DNA from: an uncultured Eubacteriales bacterium
Lineage (GTDB): Bacteria; Bacillota; Clostridia; Monoglobales; Monoglobaceae
Direction of reading: 5' to 3'
DNA: 7,323 nucleotides
NCBI GenBank assembly: GCA_900550775.1
Contig: URTH01000083.1
Location: 1 to 7,323 of the forward strand
The notes below the pieces were generated by a model. The model was not told the origin of the DNA. It worked only from the letters and a program-made list of their open reading frames with translations, and ran no database searches. The position numbers were made by a program, and so were the translations under genes. Of the stretch, positions 1 through 5,652 are shown one piece after another; positions within the stretch are counted from its first letter, which is position 1, and the number at the start of each line of letters is the position of its first letter.

Positions 1-577
1 GGTGGCGGAGGCGATTGCGTGCGGCGTGACGGACTTTGGCGAGAACCGACCGCAGGAGCTTTCCAAAAAATATGCGGATTTTCCGGCTGCGCGCTGGCAT
101 CAGATCGGTCAGCTGCAGCGCAACAAAGTCAAATATATCATCGATAAGGCGGCGCTGATTCATTCGGTGGATTCTTTGCACCTTGCGGAGGAGATCGAAA
201 AACAGGCTGCCAAAATTCAAAAAATCCAGGATATTTTGATCCAGGTCAATATCACGGGAGAAGAGACAAAATCCGGCGTATCGCCGGGTGAAACGGCCGC
301 ATTGTGCCGGGCAGTCAGCACGCTTTCGCATGTGCGAATTTTGGGATTGATGACCATCTCGGCAGCCGGGTACAGCGCGGCGGAAAACAGTGCGGTTTTC
401 CAAAAGCTGAAAGAACTTGCCGATGCCATCGAAAAAGAGCGGATTCCGGGCGTTTTGATGCAGGAGCTTTCCATGGGGATGACCCATGATTTTCAGACGG
501 CGATTGCAGCCGGTGCAACCATGGTTCGGGTGGGCAGCGGCATTTTCGGAGCAAGAAACACAGAACCTGTAAAATAA
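1..577 (+). CDS. yggS: YggS/PLPBP-family pyridoxal phosphate homeostasis protein, 5' truncated by window edge
   Basis: This is the C-terminal part (about 191 codons) of a PLP-binding protein of the YggS/YlmE/PROSC family, a cytoplasmic alanine-racemase-like TIM barrel. The family buffers free pyridoxal 5'-phosphate and has no known enzymatic turnover. Family blocks visible in order are GENRPQE (fragment residues 14-20), WHQIGQLQRNK (32-42), an SVDSLHLAEEI stretch, ILIQVNITGEETKSG, and the C-terminal SMGMTHDFQTAI...VRVGSGIFGAR block that holds the PLP phosphate. The reading frame is already open at base 2 and the Ala-Val-Ser-Lys segment with the PLP lysine is absent, so about 40 residues and the true start lie upstream. 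The GTG at base 2 is an internal Val codon, not a start. The gene sits just before sepF, as ylmE does in the B. subtilis ylm cluster. Naming is secure at family level. A catalytic racemase is unlikely because the second racemase domain is missing. Confidence 0.93.
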   Translation, partial: VAEAIACGVTDFGENRPQELSKKYADFPAARWHQIGQLQRNKVKYIIDKAALIHSVDSLHLAEEIEKQAAKIQKIQDILIQVNITGEETKSGVSPGETAALCRAVSTLSHVRILGLMTISAAGYSAAENSAVFQKLKELADAIEKERIPGVLMQELSMGMTHDFQTAIAAGATMVRVGSGIFGARNTEPVK

Positions 578-668
578 CGGGGAAACCCTTTTAGATACCT
601 GCCAAATTTTTTGTGCCGGCAGGGAAACATAATCACCACCGGGGCACAGCGGTAGAATGGAGTAGAAA

Positions 669-1136
669 ATGAGCAGTTTTGTGAACAAGATGATGAGCTT
701 TATCGGCCTGGACGGCAACGATTTTAACGAGGATTATTATGCAGATGACGCGGTGCAGGAGGACGGATATGACGAGTATGACGATGAGCCGGTCATCGAT
801 CGCTTAAATGCAAGAAGAAGCAGCCGGGTTGTCAAGCTGCACGATAACGCGGCAGCGCCGCAGATGAAGGTGGTTGTGATTCAGCCGGAGAGCTTTGAAG
901 AGGCGCGGAGCATTACCGATCACTTAAAGGGCAGAAAGCCCATTGTGGTGAACCTAGAATCCGTTGAAAAGAATGTCGCACGGAGAATCGTGGATTTTCT
1001 CAGCGGATCGGTTTATGCCTTGGACGGCGAAATCCAGAAGATTTCAAACGGCATTTTTCTGCTTGCGCCGAGTAATGTCGGTATCATGGGTGAGGACATG
1101 CAGGCTGCAAAGGGCAGCTTCCCGTGGAATAACTGA
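669..1136 (+). CDS. sepF: Cell division protein SepF
   Basis: The product is SepF, which binds the FtsZ C-terminal tail, polymerises into rings and tethers the Z-ring to the membrane. The 155-residue protein has the usual three parts. The N-terminal amphipathic helix (MSSFVNKMMSFIGL, residues 1-14) is the expected membrane anchor. An acidic, Asp/Glu/Tyr-rich linker covers about residues 15-45. The folded SepF domain starts near MKVVVIQPESFEEA (about 66-79) and includes the KPIVVNLESV and RRIVDFLSGSVYALDGEIQKI segments and FLLAPSNVGI. The domain is complete and length is normal for the family. The ATG is preceded by TGGAGT at 658-663, 5 nt upstream. It is followed within a few bases by ylmH, so the two are probably co-transcribed. 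In Bacillus a small membrane protein gene, ylmG, normally separates them and is absent here. Confidence 0.96.
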   Translation: MSSFVNKMMSFIGLDGNDFNEDYYADDAVQEDGYDEYDDEPVIDRLNARRSSRVVKLHDNAAAPQMKVVVIQPESFEEARSITDHLKGRKPIVVNLESVEKNVARRIVDFLSGSVYALDGEIQKISNGIFLLAPSNVGIMGEDMQAAKGSFPWNN

Positions 1137-1141
1137 GTGTG

Positions 1142-1900
1142 ATGCAGGATTTGACACAAGAGGACAAGCTGCTCCTTGCAAAGGCGGAGGATACATTAAG
1201 GCTTTCCGAAAAACGGTACGAGGTGAAAACGCTGGGCTTTTTAAATCCGCACCAGCGTGCCGTCATTTTAGAAAATATGCTCTATACGCCGGATATGAAG
1301 GTGGTCTTTGACGGGGGCTATGACGAGGCCGAGCGCACGCAAATGGTGTGCTGTCCGGAATTTTGCGAGGCGGATCGCGACGCTTACCTGACCGTTTTGG
1401 AATGTACCGGCCGTGATATTGCGGCGCTTTCGCACCGGGATTACCTGGGCAGCCTGATGGGACTTGGTATCGTCCGTGAAAAAATCGGCGATATCCTGGT
1501 TGCGGAGGATAAGGCCTTCATCTTTGTGCAGCCGAAAATCGCAGATTATGTGATACAAAATCTGAAAAAAATCGGCCGCTGCGGCGTACATCTTGCAAAA
1601 AAGAGCGCGGCAGATGTCATTTTGCCGCTGCGCCCTATGCGGGAGATTGAGGGGACGGTTTCCGCCCTGCGGCTGGATGCGGTGCTGTCCTGTGCCATCG
1701 GCCTTGCCAGAGGAAAGACGGCAGACCTGATCCGGAGCGGACAGGTCAGTGTAAATTGGAAACCGCAGGCGGAGGTTTCTACGGTTTTAAAAGAATATGA
1801 CGTGATATCCGCGCGCGGCTACGGAAGGATGAAGCTGTCGCGGATCGGCGGTCTGACACGAAAAGGCAGATACAGTATTACCATATGCCGATATGTTTAG
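1142..1900 (+). CDS. ylmH: YlmH/RqcP-like S4-domain RNA-binding protein
   Basis: This matches YlmH (RqcP), a ribosome-associated protein that in B. subtilis works with RqcH in ribosome quality control, helping alanine tailing of stalled nascent chains on 50S subunits. The gene was first known from its place in division clusters. The N-terminal two thirds show family signatures: FLNPHQRAVIL, VVFDGGYDEAERTQMVCCP, and HRDYLGSLMGLGIVREKIGDI followed by DKAFIFVQPKIADYV. The last ~80 residues form an S4 RNA-binding domain (LRLDAVLSCAIGLARGKTADLIRSGQVSVN and following). At about 252 aa the length is typical. The start is ambiguous: GTG at 1139 immediately precedes ATG at 1142. No good Shine-Dalgarno is visible and sepF ends at 1136, so translational coupling to sepF is likely. 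I chose ATG. The stop overlaps the purine-rich region just before the divIVA ribosome binding site. Confidence 0.92.
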   Translation: MQDLTQEDKLLLAKAEDTLRLSEKRYEVKTLGFLNPHQRAVILENMLYTPDMKVVFDGGYDEAERTQMVCCPEFCEADRDAYLTVLECTGRDIAALSHRDYLGSLMGLGIVREKIGDILVAEDKAFIFVQPKIADYVIQNLKKIGRCGVHLAKKSAADVILPLRPMREIEGTVSALRLDAVLSCAIGLARGKTADLIRSGQVSVNWKPQAEVSTVLKEYDVISARGYGRMKLSRIGGLTRKGRYSITICRYV

Positions 1901-1909
1901 AGGGGGGAG
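1901..1909 (+). promoter_or_regulatory. Ribosome binding site of divIVA (decides start)
   Basis: AGGGGGGAG lies directly after the ylmH stop codon and ends 4 nt before the ATG at 1914. An in-frame ATG at 1893 is still inside ylmH and would place this site within the coding region. The site therefore favours 1914 as the true divIVA start. The protein from 1914 begins MLTPQDI, close to the Bacillus DivIVA N-terminus. Confidence 0.8.
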
Positions 1910-1913
1910 AAGT

Positions 1914-2510
1914 ATGCTGACACCGCAAGACATTGACAGCAAGATTTTTAAACAGACCATGCGTGGCTATGCCGTTGATGAGGTAGAGACTTTTTTACAG
2001 GAAGTATCGGAGGATTATGCAAGACTGTATCGGGAGAATTTAGCGGCAAAAGAGAGGATCGAGATGCTCTCCGATGCCGTCAGACAGTATAAGGCGATGG
2101 AAGAAACGCTGCAAAACGCATTATCGGTTGCAAAACGCAGCGGGGACGATGTAAAACAAAACGCGTATGACCGCGCCGAGGTCATTGTCCGGGACGCACA
2201 GATCCGTGCTGAGGAAATGATCGAAAATGCAAACGGCGAGGTAGAAAAGATTCGCTATCAGTACGAACAAATGAAACGCAGTGTCGAAGTTTTCCGCGCG
2301 AAGGTGGTATCGCTGCTGCATGCGCAGCTTGATATTATCAAGGATTATTCGCAGATCGAAGTGAATGAGGATATTTTAAAAACGGCAAAAACCGTTTTGG
2401 AGCAGGGCGTCAAAGAGGCTGAGGCAAAAGAGGACGCAGACACCATGGAACTCCCGGAAATCGTTCGGGATGCAGACGGAAATTATCAGAGCGCGGATGA
2501 GAGAGAATAG
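1914..2510 (+). CDS. divIVA: DivIVA family polar/septal scaffold protein
   Basis: DivIVA is a cytoplasmic coiled-coil protein that binds negatively curved membrane at septa and poles and recruits division-site and envelope factors. From the ATG at 1914 the protein has 198 residues. The N-terminal lipid-binding domain (MLTPQDIDSKIFKQTMRGYAVDEVETFLQEV) matches the family, with the conserved RGY...EV..FL pattern. A first coiled coil follows (about residues 30-80), then a linker and a second coiled coil including the conserved FRAKVVSLLHAQLDIIKDY block (about 128-146). The C-terminal tail is acidic. One deviation is that the Phe preceding the conserved Arg in B. subtilis (Phe17, the residue that inserts into the membrane) is Met here. 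It closes the sepF-ylmH-divIVA cluster and is followed by a hairpin at 2518-2540, where the transcript may end or be attenuated. Confidence 0.94.
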   Translation: MLTPQDIDSKIFKQTMRGYAVDEVETFLQEVSEDYARLYRENLAAKERIEMLSDAVRQYKAMEETLQNALSVAKRSGDDVKQNAYDRAEVIVRDAQIRAEEMIENANGEVEKIRYQYEQMKRSVEVFRAKVVSLLHAQLDIIKDYSQIEVNEDILKTAKTVLEQGVKEAEAKEDADTMELPEIVRDADGNYQSADERE

Positions 2511-2517
2511 ATAACGG

Positions 2518-2542
2518 GGCGGTGTACTTTTTACACCGCCTT
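2518..2542 (+). terminator. Hairpin after divIVA, possible weak intrinsic terminator
   Basis: A perfect 9-bp stem pairs GGCGGTGTA (2518-2526) with TACACCGCC (2532-2540) around a 5-nt loop, CTTTT. Two extra G-T pairs (2516-2517 with 2541-2542) are possible. The downstream tail is only TTCT and then GC-rich, so termination is probably partial. It may instead be an attenuator or mRNA-stabilising hairpin. I see no clear promoter between it and lspA, so lspA may depend on read-through. Confidence 0.5.
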
Positions 2543-2588
2543 CTGCCGCAAAAAGAGGAAAAATCAAAAATAGTGAGGCATGACATAT

Positions 2589-3122
2589 ATGGGATATATT
2601 ATGTTGGGTATGGCAATCTTGATTTTGGATATCATGACCAAGCTGGTTGCCGAATTGAATTTAAAGGCGCTGGACACGGTGCCGATCATCAAGGGCGTGT
2701 TTCATTTCACTTATGTGGAAAACCGCGGAATCGCGTTTGGCATGTTCAGCGATGCGCGGCTTTTGTTCATTATCATTTCCATCGCGGTATTGGCGGTGCT
2801 TGCCGTTTTGTACGGCAAGACGCGGTTTCGGACAAGGTGGCTGCGCTTTGGCACCGCGCTGATTTACGGCGGCGCGATCGGAAATTTGATGGAACGTATG
2901 GCAAAGGGGTATGTGGTTGACTTTTTTGACTTTCGGTTGATTCACTTCCCGGTATTTAACGTTGCCGATATCGCGGTATGCGTCGGCGCCGTGCTGCTGA
3001 TGATTCATTTTATCATCAGCGAACGGGAAGAGCAGAAAACGATGGGCGAAGGGCAGGGAAAGCAAAGTGACACAGGAGAGAACCTGGAGCGTGAATCCGC
3101 AGCAGGCCGGAGAGAGGATTGA
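2589..3122 (+). CDS. lspA: Lipoprotein signal peptidase LspA (signal peptidase II)
   Basis: LspA is the membrane aspartyl protease that removes signal peptides from diacylglyceryl-modified prolipoproteins. From ATG 2589 it has 177 residues and four predicted membrane helices. Family blocks are present in order: LDIMTK (residues 13-18), VENRGIAFGMF (43-53), GGAIGNLMERMAKGYVVDFFDF (about 94-115) and FPVFNVAD (120-127). Asp111 and Asp127 match the catalytic pair. The usual Asp of the GN-x-x-DR motif is Glu102 here. I chose ATG 2589 over the in-frame ATG at 2580 because GTGAGG (2573-2578) leaves only one base before 2580 but ten before 2589. A charged hydrophilic tail of about 34 residues follows the last helix, and its codons overlap the start of the pseudouridine synthase gene by 56 bases. 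Function is secure. The tail may exist partly because of the overlap. Confidence 0.95.
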   Translation: MGYIMLGMAILILDIMTKLVAELNLKALDTVPIIKGVFHFTYVENRGIAFGMFSDARLLFIIISIAVLAVLAVLYGKTRFRTRWLRFGTALIYGGAIGNLMERMAKGYVVDFFDFRLIHFPVFNVADIAVCVGAVLLMIHFIISEREEQKTMGEGQGKQSDTGENLERESAAGRRED

Positions 3123-3987
3123 TCGGTTTTTGGATGGTGTGATGGAGGACTTTACCCGTTCGCATCTGCAAAAGCTGATCCACGATCAATGCGTCACGGT
3201 AAACGGCGGCCATGTAAAGCCAAGCTATAAGATGCGTGAGGGAGATCGGGTGACGGTCACCGTCCCCGAAGTGAAAGAGACCGATATTTTGCCGGAGCCG
3301 ATTGCGCTTTCGATCGTGTATGAGGATGCGGATATGCTGGTTGTCGATAAGCCGCAGGGGATGGTGGTTCATCCTGCCGCAGGGAACGAGACGGGAACCT
3401 TAGTCAATGCGCTTTTGGCGTATTGCGGCGATACCCTGTCCGGCATCAACGGAGAAAAGCGGCCCGGAATTTTGCATCGGATCGATAAGGACACCAGCGG
3501 TCTTTTGATGGTTGCCAAAAACGATAAGGCACACCAAAGCCTGGCGGCGCAGATCAAAGCGCATAGCCTGACGAGGGCTTACCTTGCGCTGGTGCACGGC
3601 GGATTTCGAGAGGACAGCGGCACGATTGCACTTCCGATCGGCAGGCATCCGCACGACCGAAAAAAGATGGCGGTCACCGAAAAAAACGCACGCAGTGCGG
3701 TCACGCATTACTTTGTGAAAGAACGTTTTTCGGGCTATACCCTGGTAGAATGCCGGCTGGAAACGGGGCGAACCCATCAGATCCGCGTGCATATGAGTTA
3801 TCGGGGGCATCCGATCGTCGGCGATCCCGTGTACGGGGTAAAAAAGGAGCCGTTCTCGTTAAACGGGCAGCTGCTGCACGCGTGGCAGATCGGATTTATC
3901 CATCCCACAAGCGGAAAATATATGGAATTTCAGAGTCCGTTGCCGGCGTATTTTGAAAAAGTTTTAAAAAGATTAAGAAATTTGTAG
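3067..3987 (+). CDS. rluD: RluA/RluD-family 23S rRNA pseudouridine synthase (YlyB-like)
   Basis: This RluA-family enzyme isomerises specific uridines in RNA, most likely in 23S rRNA, as RluD does. The N-terminal S4 RNA-binding domain spans about residues 14-75 (AGERIDRFLDG, SHLQKLI, VTVNG, MREGD). The catalytic domain has the family motif HRIDKDTSGLLMVAK, with Asp140 as the expected nucleophile. It also has VVDKPQGMVVHPA (92-104) and the late block GRTHQIRVHMSYRGHPIVGDPVYG. At 306 aa it is full length. The GTG start at 3067 is preceded by AGGG at 3055-3058, 8 nt away. A second GTG at 3091 with AGGAG at 3074-3078 is a plausible alternative that still leaves a complete S4 domain. Either start lies inside the end of lspA, so the two are translationally linked. 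The exact target uridines cannot be read from the sequence, so the symbol marks the family, not proven orthology. It occupies the ylyB position before pyrR. Confidence 0.92.
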   Translation: MTQERTWSVNPQQAGERIDRFLDGVMEDFTRSHLQKLIHDQCVTVNGGHVKPSYKMREGDRVTVTVPEVKETDILPEPIALSIVYEDADMLVVDKPQGMVVHPAAGNETGTLVNALLAYCGDTLSGINGEKRPGILHRIDKDTSGLLMVAKNDKAHQSLAAQIKAHSLTRAYLALVHGGFREDSGTIALPIGRHPHDRKKMAVTEKNARSAVTHYFVKERFSGYTLVECRLETGRTHQIRVHMSYRGHPIVGDPVYGVKKEPFSLNGQLLHAWQIGFIHPTSGKYMEFQSPLPAYFEKVLKRLRNL

Positions 3988-4013
3988 ACAAAAACCATAT
4001 CTTGTTGTATAAT
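3985..4013 (+). promoter_or_regulatory. Predicted vegetative promoter of the pyr operon
   Basis: TAGACA (3985-3990, one mismatch to TTGACA) is separated by exactly 17 bases from a perfect TATAAT (4008-4013). The spacing and the -10 are ideal for the housekeeping sigma factor. Transcription should start about 7 nt downstream, near A4020. The -35 hexamer begins on the TAG stop codon of the upstream pseudouridine synthase gene, so the pyr operon has its own start point although there is almost no intergenic space for it. Confidence 0.82.
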
Positions 4014-4089
4014 GGACAGAGAGCGAAAAAGCAGACGCTTTGTTAGAACGGAAAGACCGCGGCGGCGCAGATGTGCCGAAACGGAAAAT

Positions 4090-4127
4090 TCCGCCGGAGA
4101 ACGCTCTTTGGAAAGCAAGCCGGCGGA
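4090..4127 (+). promoter_or_regulatory. Antiterminator stem in pyr leader
   Basis: TCCGCCGG (4090-4097) is the exact reverse complement of CCGGCGGA (4120-4127), giving an 8-bp GC-rich stem. The enclosed segment includes CTT/AAG (4106-4108 with 4113-4115), which can fold into a small inner hairpin and trap the 5' arm of the terminator. The stem is incompatible with full terminator formation, so it is the likely read-through state. Confidence 0.6.
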
Positions 4128-4147
4128 TGTGCTAGGGTTGCTTTTTT
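4112..4147 (+). terminator. Leader intrinsic terminator upstream of pyrR
   Basis: AAAGCAA (4112-4118) pairs with TTGCTTT (4138-4144). CC (4120-4121) can add two pairs with GG in 4135-4137 across a mismatch or bulge. The 3' arm runs into six T residues (4142-4147). The stem is moderate rather than strong, which fits a regulated attenuator that upstream pairings can override. It sits 27 bases before the pyrR start codon. Confidence 0.62.
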
Positions 4148-4174
4148 GTTGTATAGGAAAGGAGAGAAATCGTC

Positions 4175-4720
4175 ATGACGGAGCGCAAGCGGATTATGGG
4201 CGCGGAAGAAATCGCCAAAAAGCTGGATCGGATCGGCATTGAGATCGCGGAACGGAATATGTGCGAAAAAAAGCTGGCTCTTATCGGCATTGTCCGACGC
4301 GGGGTTTATTTGTCACAGCGGCTGGCACCGGTGATTCAAAAGCATATGCCAAACAGTGAGATTTTGACCGGCAGCTTAGACATTACCTTATACGGTGAAG
4401 ATCATCGGATGATCGACCGTTTTCCTTTGTTAAACGGGACCGATATCCCGTTTTCGATTGCGAATATTCCTGTGGTTTTGGTAGACGATATTTTGTATAC
4501 CGGAAAAACAATCCACAGAGCCTTGGATGCGCTGTTGGATCTGGAGGAGCCGTCAGAAGTTCAGCTGGCCGCTTTTTTGGATCGTGGACGGCGCTGTTTT
4601 CCTATTAGCGCGGATTATGTGGGCGCGCGGATTCCCAGTTCCAGGGTGGAACGGGTTGCGCTGCATATGGAAGAGATTGACGGTGTTGACGAGGTTATCA
4701 TAGAAAAGGAGAGTTTTTAA
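4175..4720 (+). CDS. pyrR: PyrR: pyr operon regulator / uracil phosphoribosyltransferase family
   Basis: PyrR is a phosphoribosyltransferase-fold protein that binds UMP/UTP and pyr leader RNA to promote attenuation; many members also convert uracil and PRPP to UMP. The 181-residue protein is full length. It has LIGIVRRGVYLSQRLA (residues 36-51), LDITLYGED (68-76), the PRPP-binding motif VVLVDDILYTGKT (100-112) and DRGRRCFPISADYVG (136-150). The ATG at 4175 has AAAGGAGAG (4158-4166) 8 nt upstream. It is first in the pyr operon, directly after a leader terminator, as in Bacillus. The oddity is at sites I recall as important for RNA binding in B. subtilis PyrR (Thr18, His22, Arg141, Arg146, Lys152). 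The aligned residues are Asp18, Ile22, Arg140, Ser145 and Ala151 (with Arg152 next to it). Only one of the five is kept, so RNA recognition may be altered. The family assignment itself is firm. Confidence 0.94.
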   Translation: MTERKRIMGAEEIAKKLDRIGIEIAERNMCEKKLALIGIVRRGVYLSQRLAPVIQKHMPNSEILTGSLDITLYGEDHRMIDRFPLLNGTDIPFSIANIPVVLVDDILYTGKTIHRALDALLDLEEPSEVQLAAFLDRGRRCFPISADYVGARIPSSRVERVALHMEEIDGVDEVIIEKESF

Positions 4721-4725
4721 AACGC

Positions 4726-5637
4726 ATGAAGCATTTATTGGGGCTAAGAGATGTATCCGCCGGTGAAATTGAAACCATTTTAAATGAGGCATTCCGCATG
4801 AAACGGGAGGTGTTGCTCGGCAATAAAAAAACGGGTGACTTAAACGGTAAAAGCGTGGTGACCTTGTTTTATGAAAACAGCACGCGTACCCGTCTGTCCT
4901 TTGAGCTGGCGTCCAAATACCTGGGCGCGACCGCGGCGAATATTACCGCGTCCGGCAGCAGTGTCGCAAAAGGAGAAACGCTGATCGATACGGCGAAAAC
5001 GATTCGGCAGATGGCAGCGGACGCCGTAATTATCCGCCATCCGTCCTCCGGCGCACCGCATCTGGTGGCAGAGCATGTCGATACCGCCGTGATCAATGCA
5101 GGAGACGGTATGCACGAGCATCCGACCCAGGCGCTGCTTGACCTTATGACAATCCAGGAGAAAAAGGGAACACTTCATGGGCTTAAGGTTGCGATTGTCG
5201 GCGATGTCAAGCACAGCCGCGTCGCGCGGAGCAATATTTACGGTCTGAAAAAAATGGGGGCGGAGGTTGTTCTCGGCGGCCCTTCTACCCTGATGCCGGC
5301 CGAGATTGAGCAAATGGGCGTAAAGGCGTACTATGACGTTGACCGCGCGGTGGAAGGCGCCGATGTCATTATGGGACTTCGGATTCAGTTAGAGCGCCAG
5401 AAGAAGGGCTCCTTCCCCACGGTACGGGAATATCATAAATATTTTGGAATCAACGACGCGCGGCTCCGCAAGGCGGCGCCGGACGTGATTGTCATGCATC
5501 CGGGTCCGGTGAACCGCGGCGTGGAACTGTCCGCCGATGTAATTGACGGTGTAAAATCCGTGATTGAGCAGCAGGTCACCAACGGTGTTTGCGTTCGGAT
5601 GGCGGTCTTAAACCTTTTGATCGGCGACAAGAGATAA
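4726..5637 (+). CDS. pyrB: Aspartate carbamoyltransferase catalytic subunit
   Basis: PyrB joins carbamoyl phosphate and L-aspartate to give N-carbamoyl-L-aspartate, the first committed step of pyrimidine synthesis, as a cytoplasmic trimer. All catalytic blocks are intact in the 303-residue protein. These are NSTRTRLSFE (51-60, carbamoyl phosphate site), SSVAKGE (78-84, including the Lys82 that reaches into the neighbouring active site), RHPSSGAPH (104-112), NAGDGMHEHPTQALLDL (124-140), VAIVGDVKHSRVARSN (155-170), LRIQLER (218-224) and MHPGPVNRG (257-265). The ATG at 4726 lies 5 nt after the pyrR stop, with AAGGAGAG (4706-4713) inside the end of pyrR. Sequence style resembles the Bacillus class that needs no PyrI regulatory subunit, and no pyrI is visible between pyrB and pyrC. 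Confidence 0.97.
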   Translation: MKHLLGLRDVSAGEIETILNEAFRMKREVLLGNKKTGDLNGKSVVTLFYENSTRTRLSFELASKYLGATAANITASGSSVAKGETLIDTAKTIRQMAADAVIIRHPSSGAPHLVAEHVDTAVINAGDGMHEHPTQALLDLMTIQEKKGTLHGLKVAIVGDVKHSRVARSNIYGLKKMGAEVVLGGPSTLMPAEIEQMGVKAYYDVDRAVEGADVIMGLRIQLERQKKGSFPTVREYHKYFGINDARLRKAAPDVIVMHPGPVNRGVELSADVIDGVKSVIEQQVTNGVCVRMAVLNLLIGDKR

Positions 5638-5640
5638 AAC

Positions 5641-5646
5641 AGGAGG
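5641..5646 (+). promoter_or_regulatory. Ribosome binding site of pyrC (decides start)
   Basis: A perfect AGGAGG touches an in-frame ATG at 5647, leaving no spacer. It lies 6 nt before the next in-frame ATG at 5653, which is the optimal distance. The second ATG is therefore the likely start, and the product begins MGLLIKNG. Confidence 0.85.
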
Positions 5647-5652
5647 ATGAGC

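Larger units (their letters stand above)
4020..4174 (+). promoter_or_regulatory. Structured 5' leader of the pyr operon (attenuator-type)
   Basis: About 155 bases of untranslated leader lie between the predicted start point and pyrR. Pairings seen by eye are: a long-range helix of 4017-4025 with 4102-4110 (9 bp with one G-U; 6 bp, 4020-4025, if the RNA begins at 4020); hairpin 4028-4032/4037-4041 with loop AGAC; hairpin 4063-4068/4073-4078 with loop AGAU; hairpin 4082-4085/4090-4093; antiterminator 4090-4097/4120-4127; and terminator 4112-4118/4138-4144. The long-range helix and the antiterminator would form a pseudoknot together and so probably exclude each other. CCGCCG (4091-4096) can also pair upstream with CGGCGG (4060-4065). 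This is the three-state logic expected of a pyr attenuator. I do not find the canonical PyrR-binding loop (UCCAGAGAGGCU-like). Confidence 0.68.

Noticed and set aside
598..623. Hairpin CCTGCC/GGCAGG between the yggS-like gene and sepF
   Set aside because: The stem is only 6 bp with a 14-nt loop. The T run is in the loop rather than after the stem, so it is not a convincing terminator.
653..658. TAGAAT as a possible -10 box before sepF
   Set aside because: No acceptable -35 hexamer lies 16-18 bases upstream, and the site is only 11 bases before the sepF ATG, leaving no room for a normal leader.
964..1311. A 115-codon plus-strand open frame across sepF and ylmH
   Set aside because: It overlaps two well-supported genes in another frame and has no family resemblance or ribosome binding site.
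4017..4023. CAGAGAG, an exact 7-base match to the core of the PyrR-binding loop consensus
   Set aside because: The flanking bases do not match or form the required stem-loop, and the segment lies at or before the predicted transcription start. I treat it as chance, though a start upstream of 4017 would reopen it.
4048..4061. ACGGAAAGACCGCG, resembling the T-box antiterminator sequence
   Set aside because: The key UGGN that pairs with tRNA is absent, there is no stem I with an AGUA bulge, and the downstream gene is not tRNA-related.
4094..4100. CCGGAGA, a partial match to the CCNGNGA part of the PyrR loop consensus
   Set aside because: The following bases are AC instead of the conserved GG, so the closing pairs of the loop cannot form.
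4012..4242. Possible leader peptide of 76 codons starting at 4012
   Set aside because: Its ATG falls inside the -10 TATAAT box, so it would not be transcribed from the predicted promoter. It has no ribosome binding site, and its Arg-rich product runs out of frame into pyrR.
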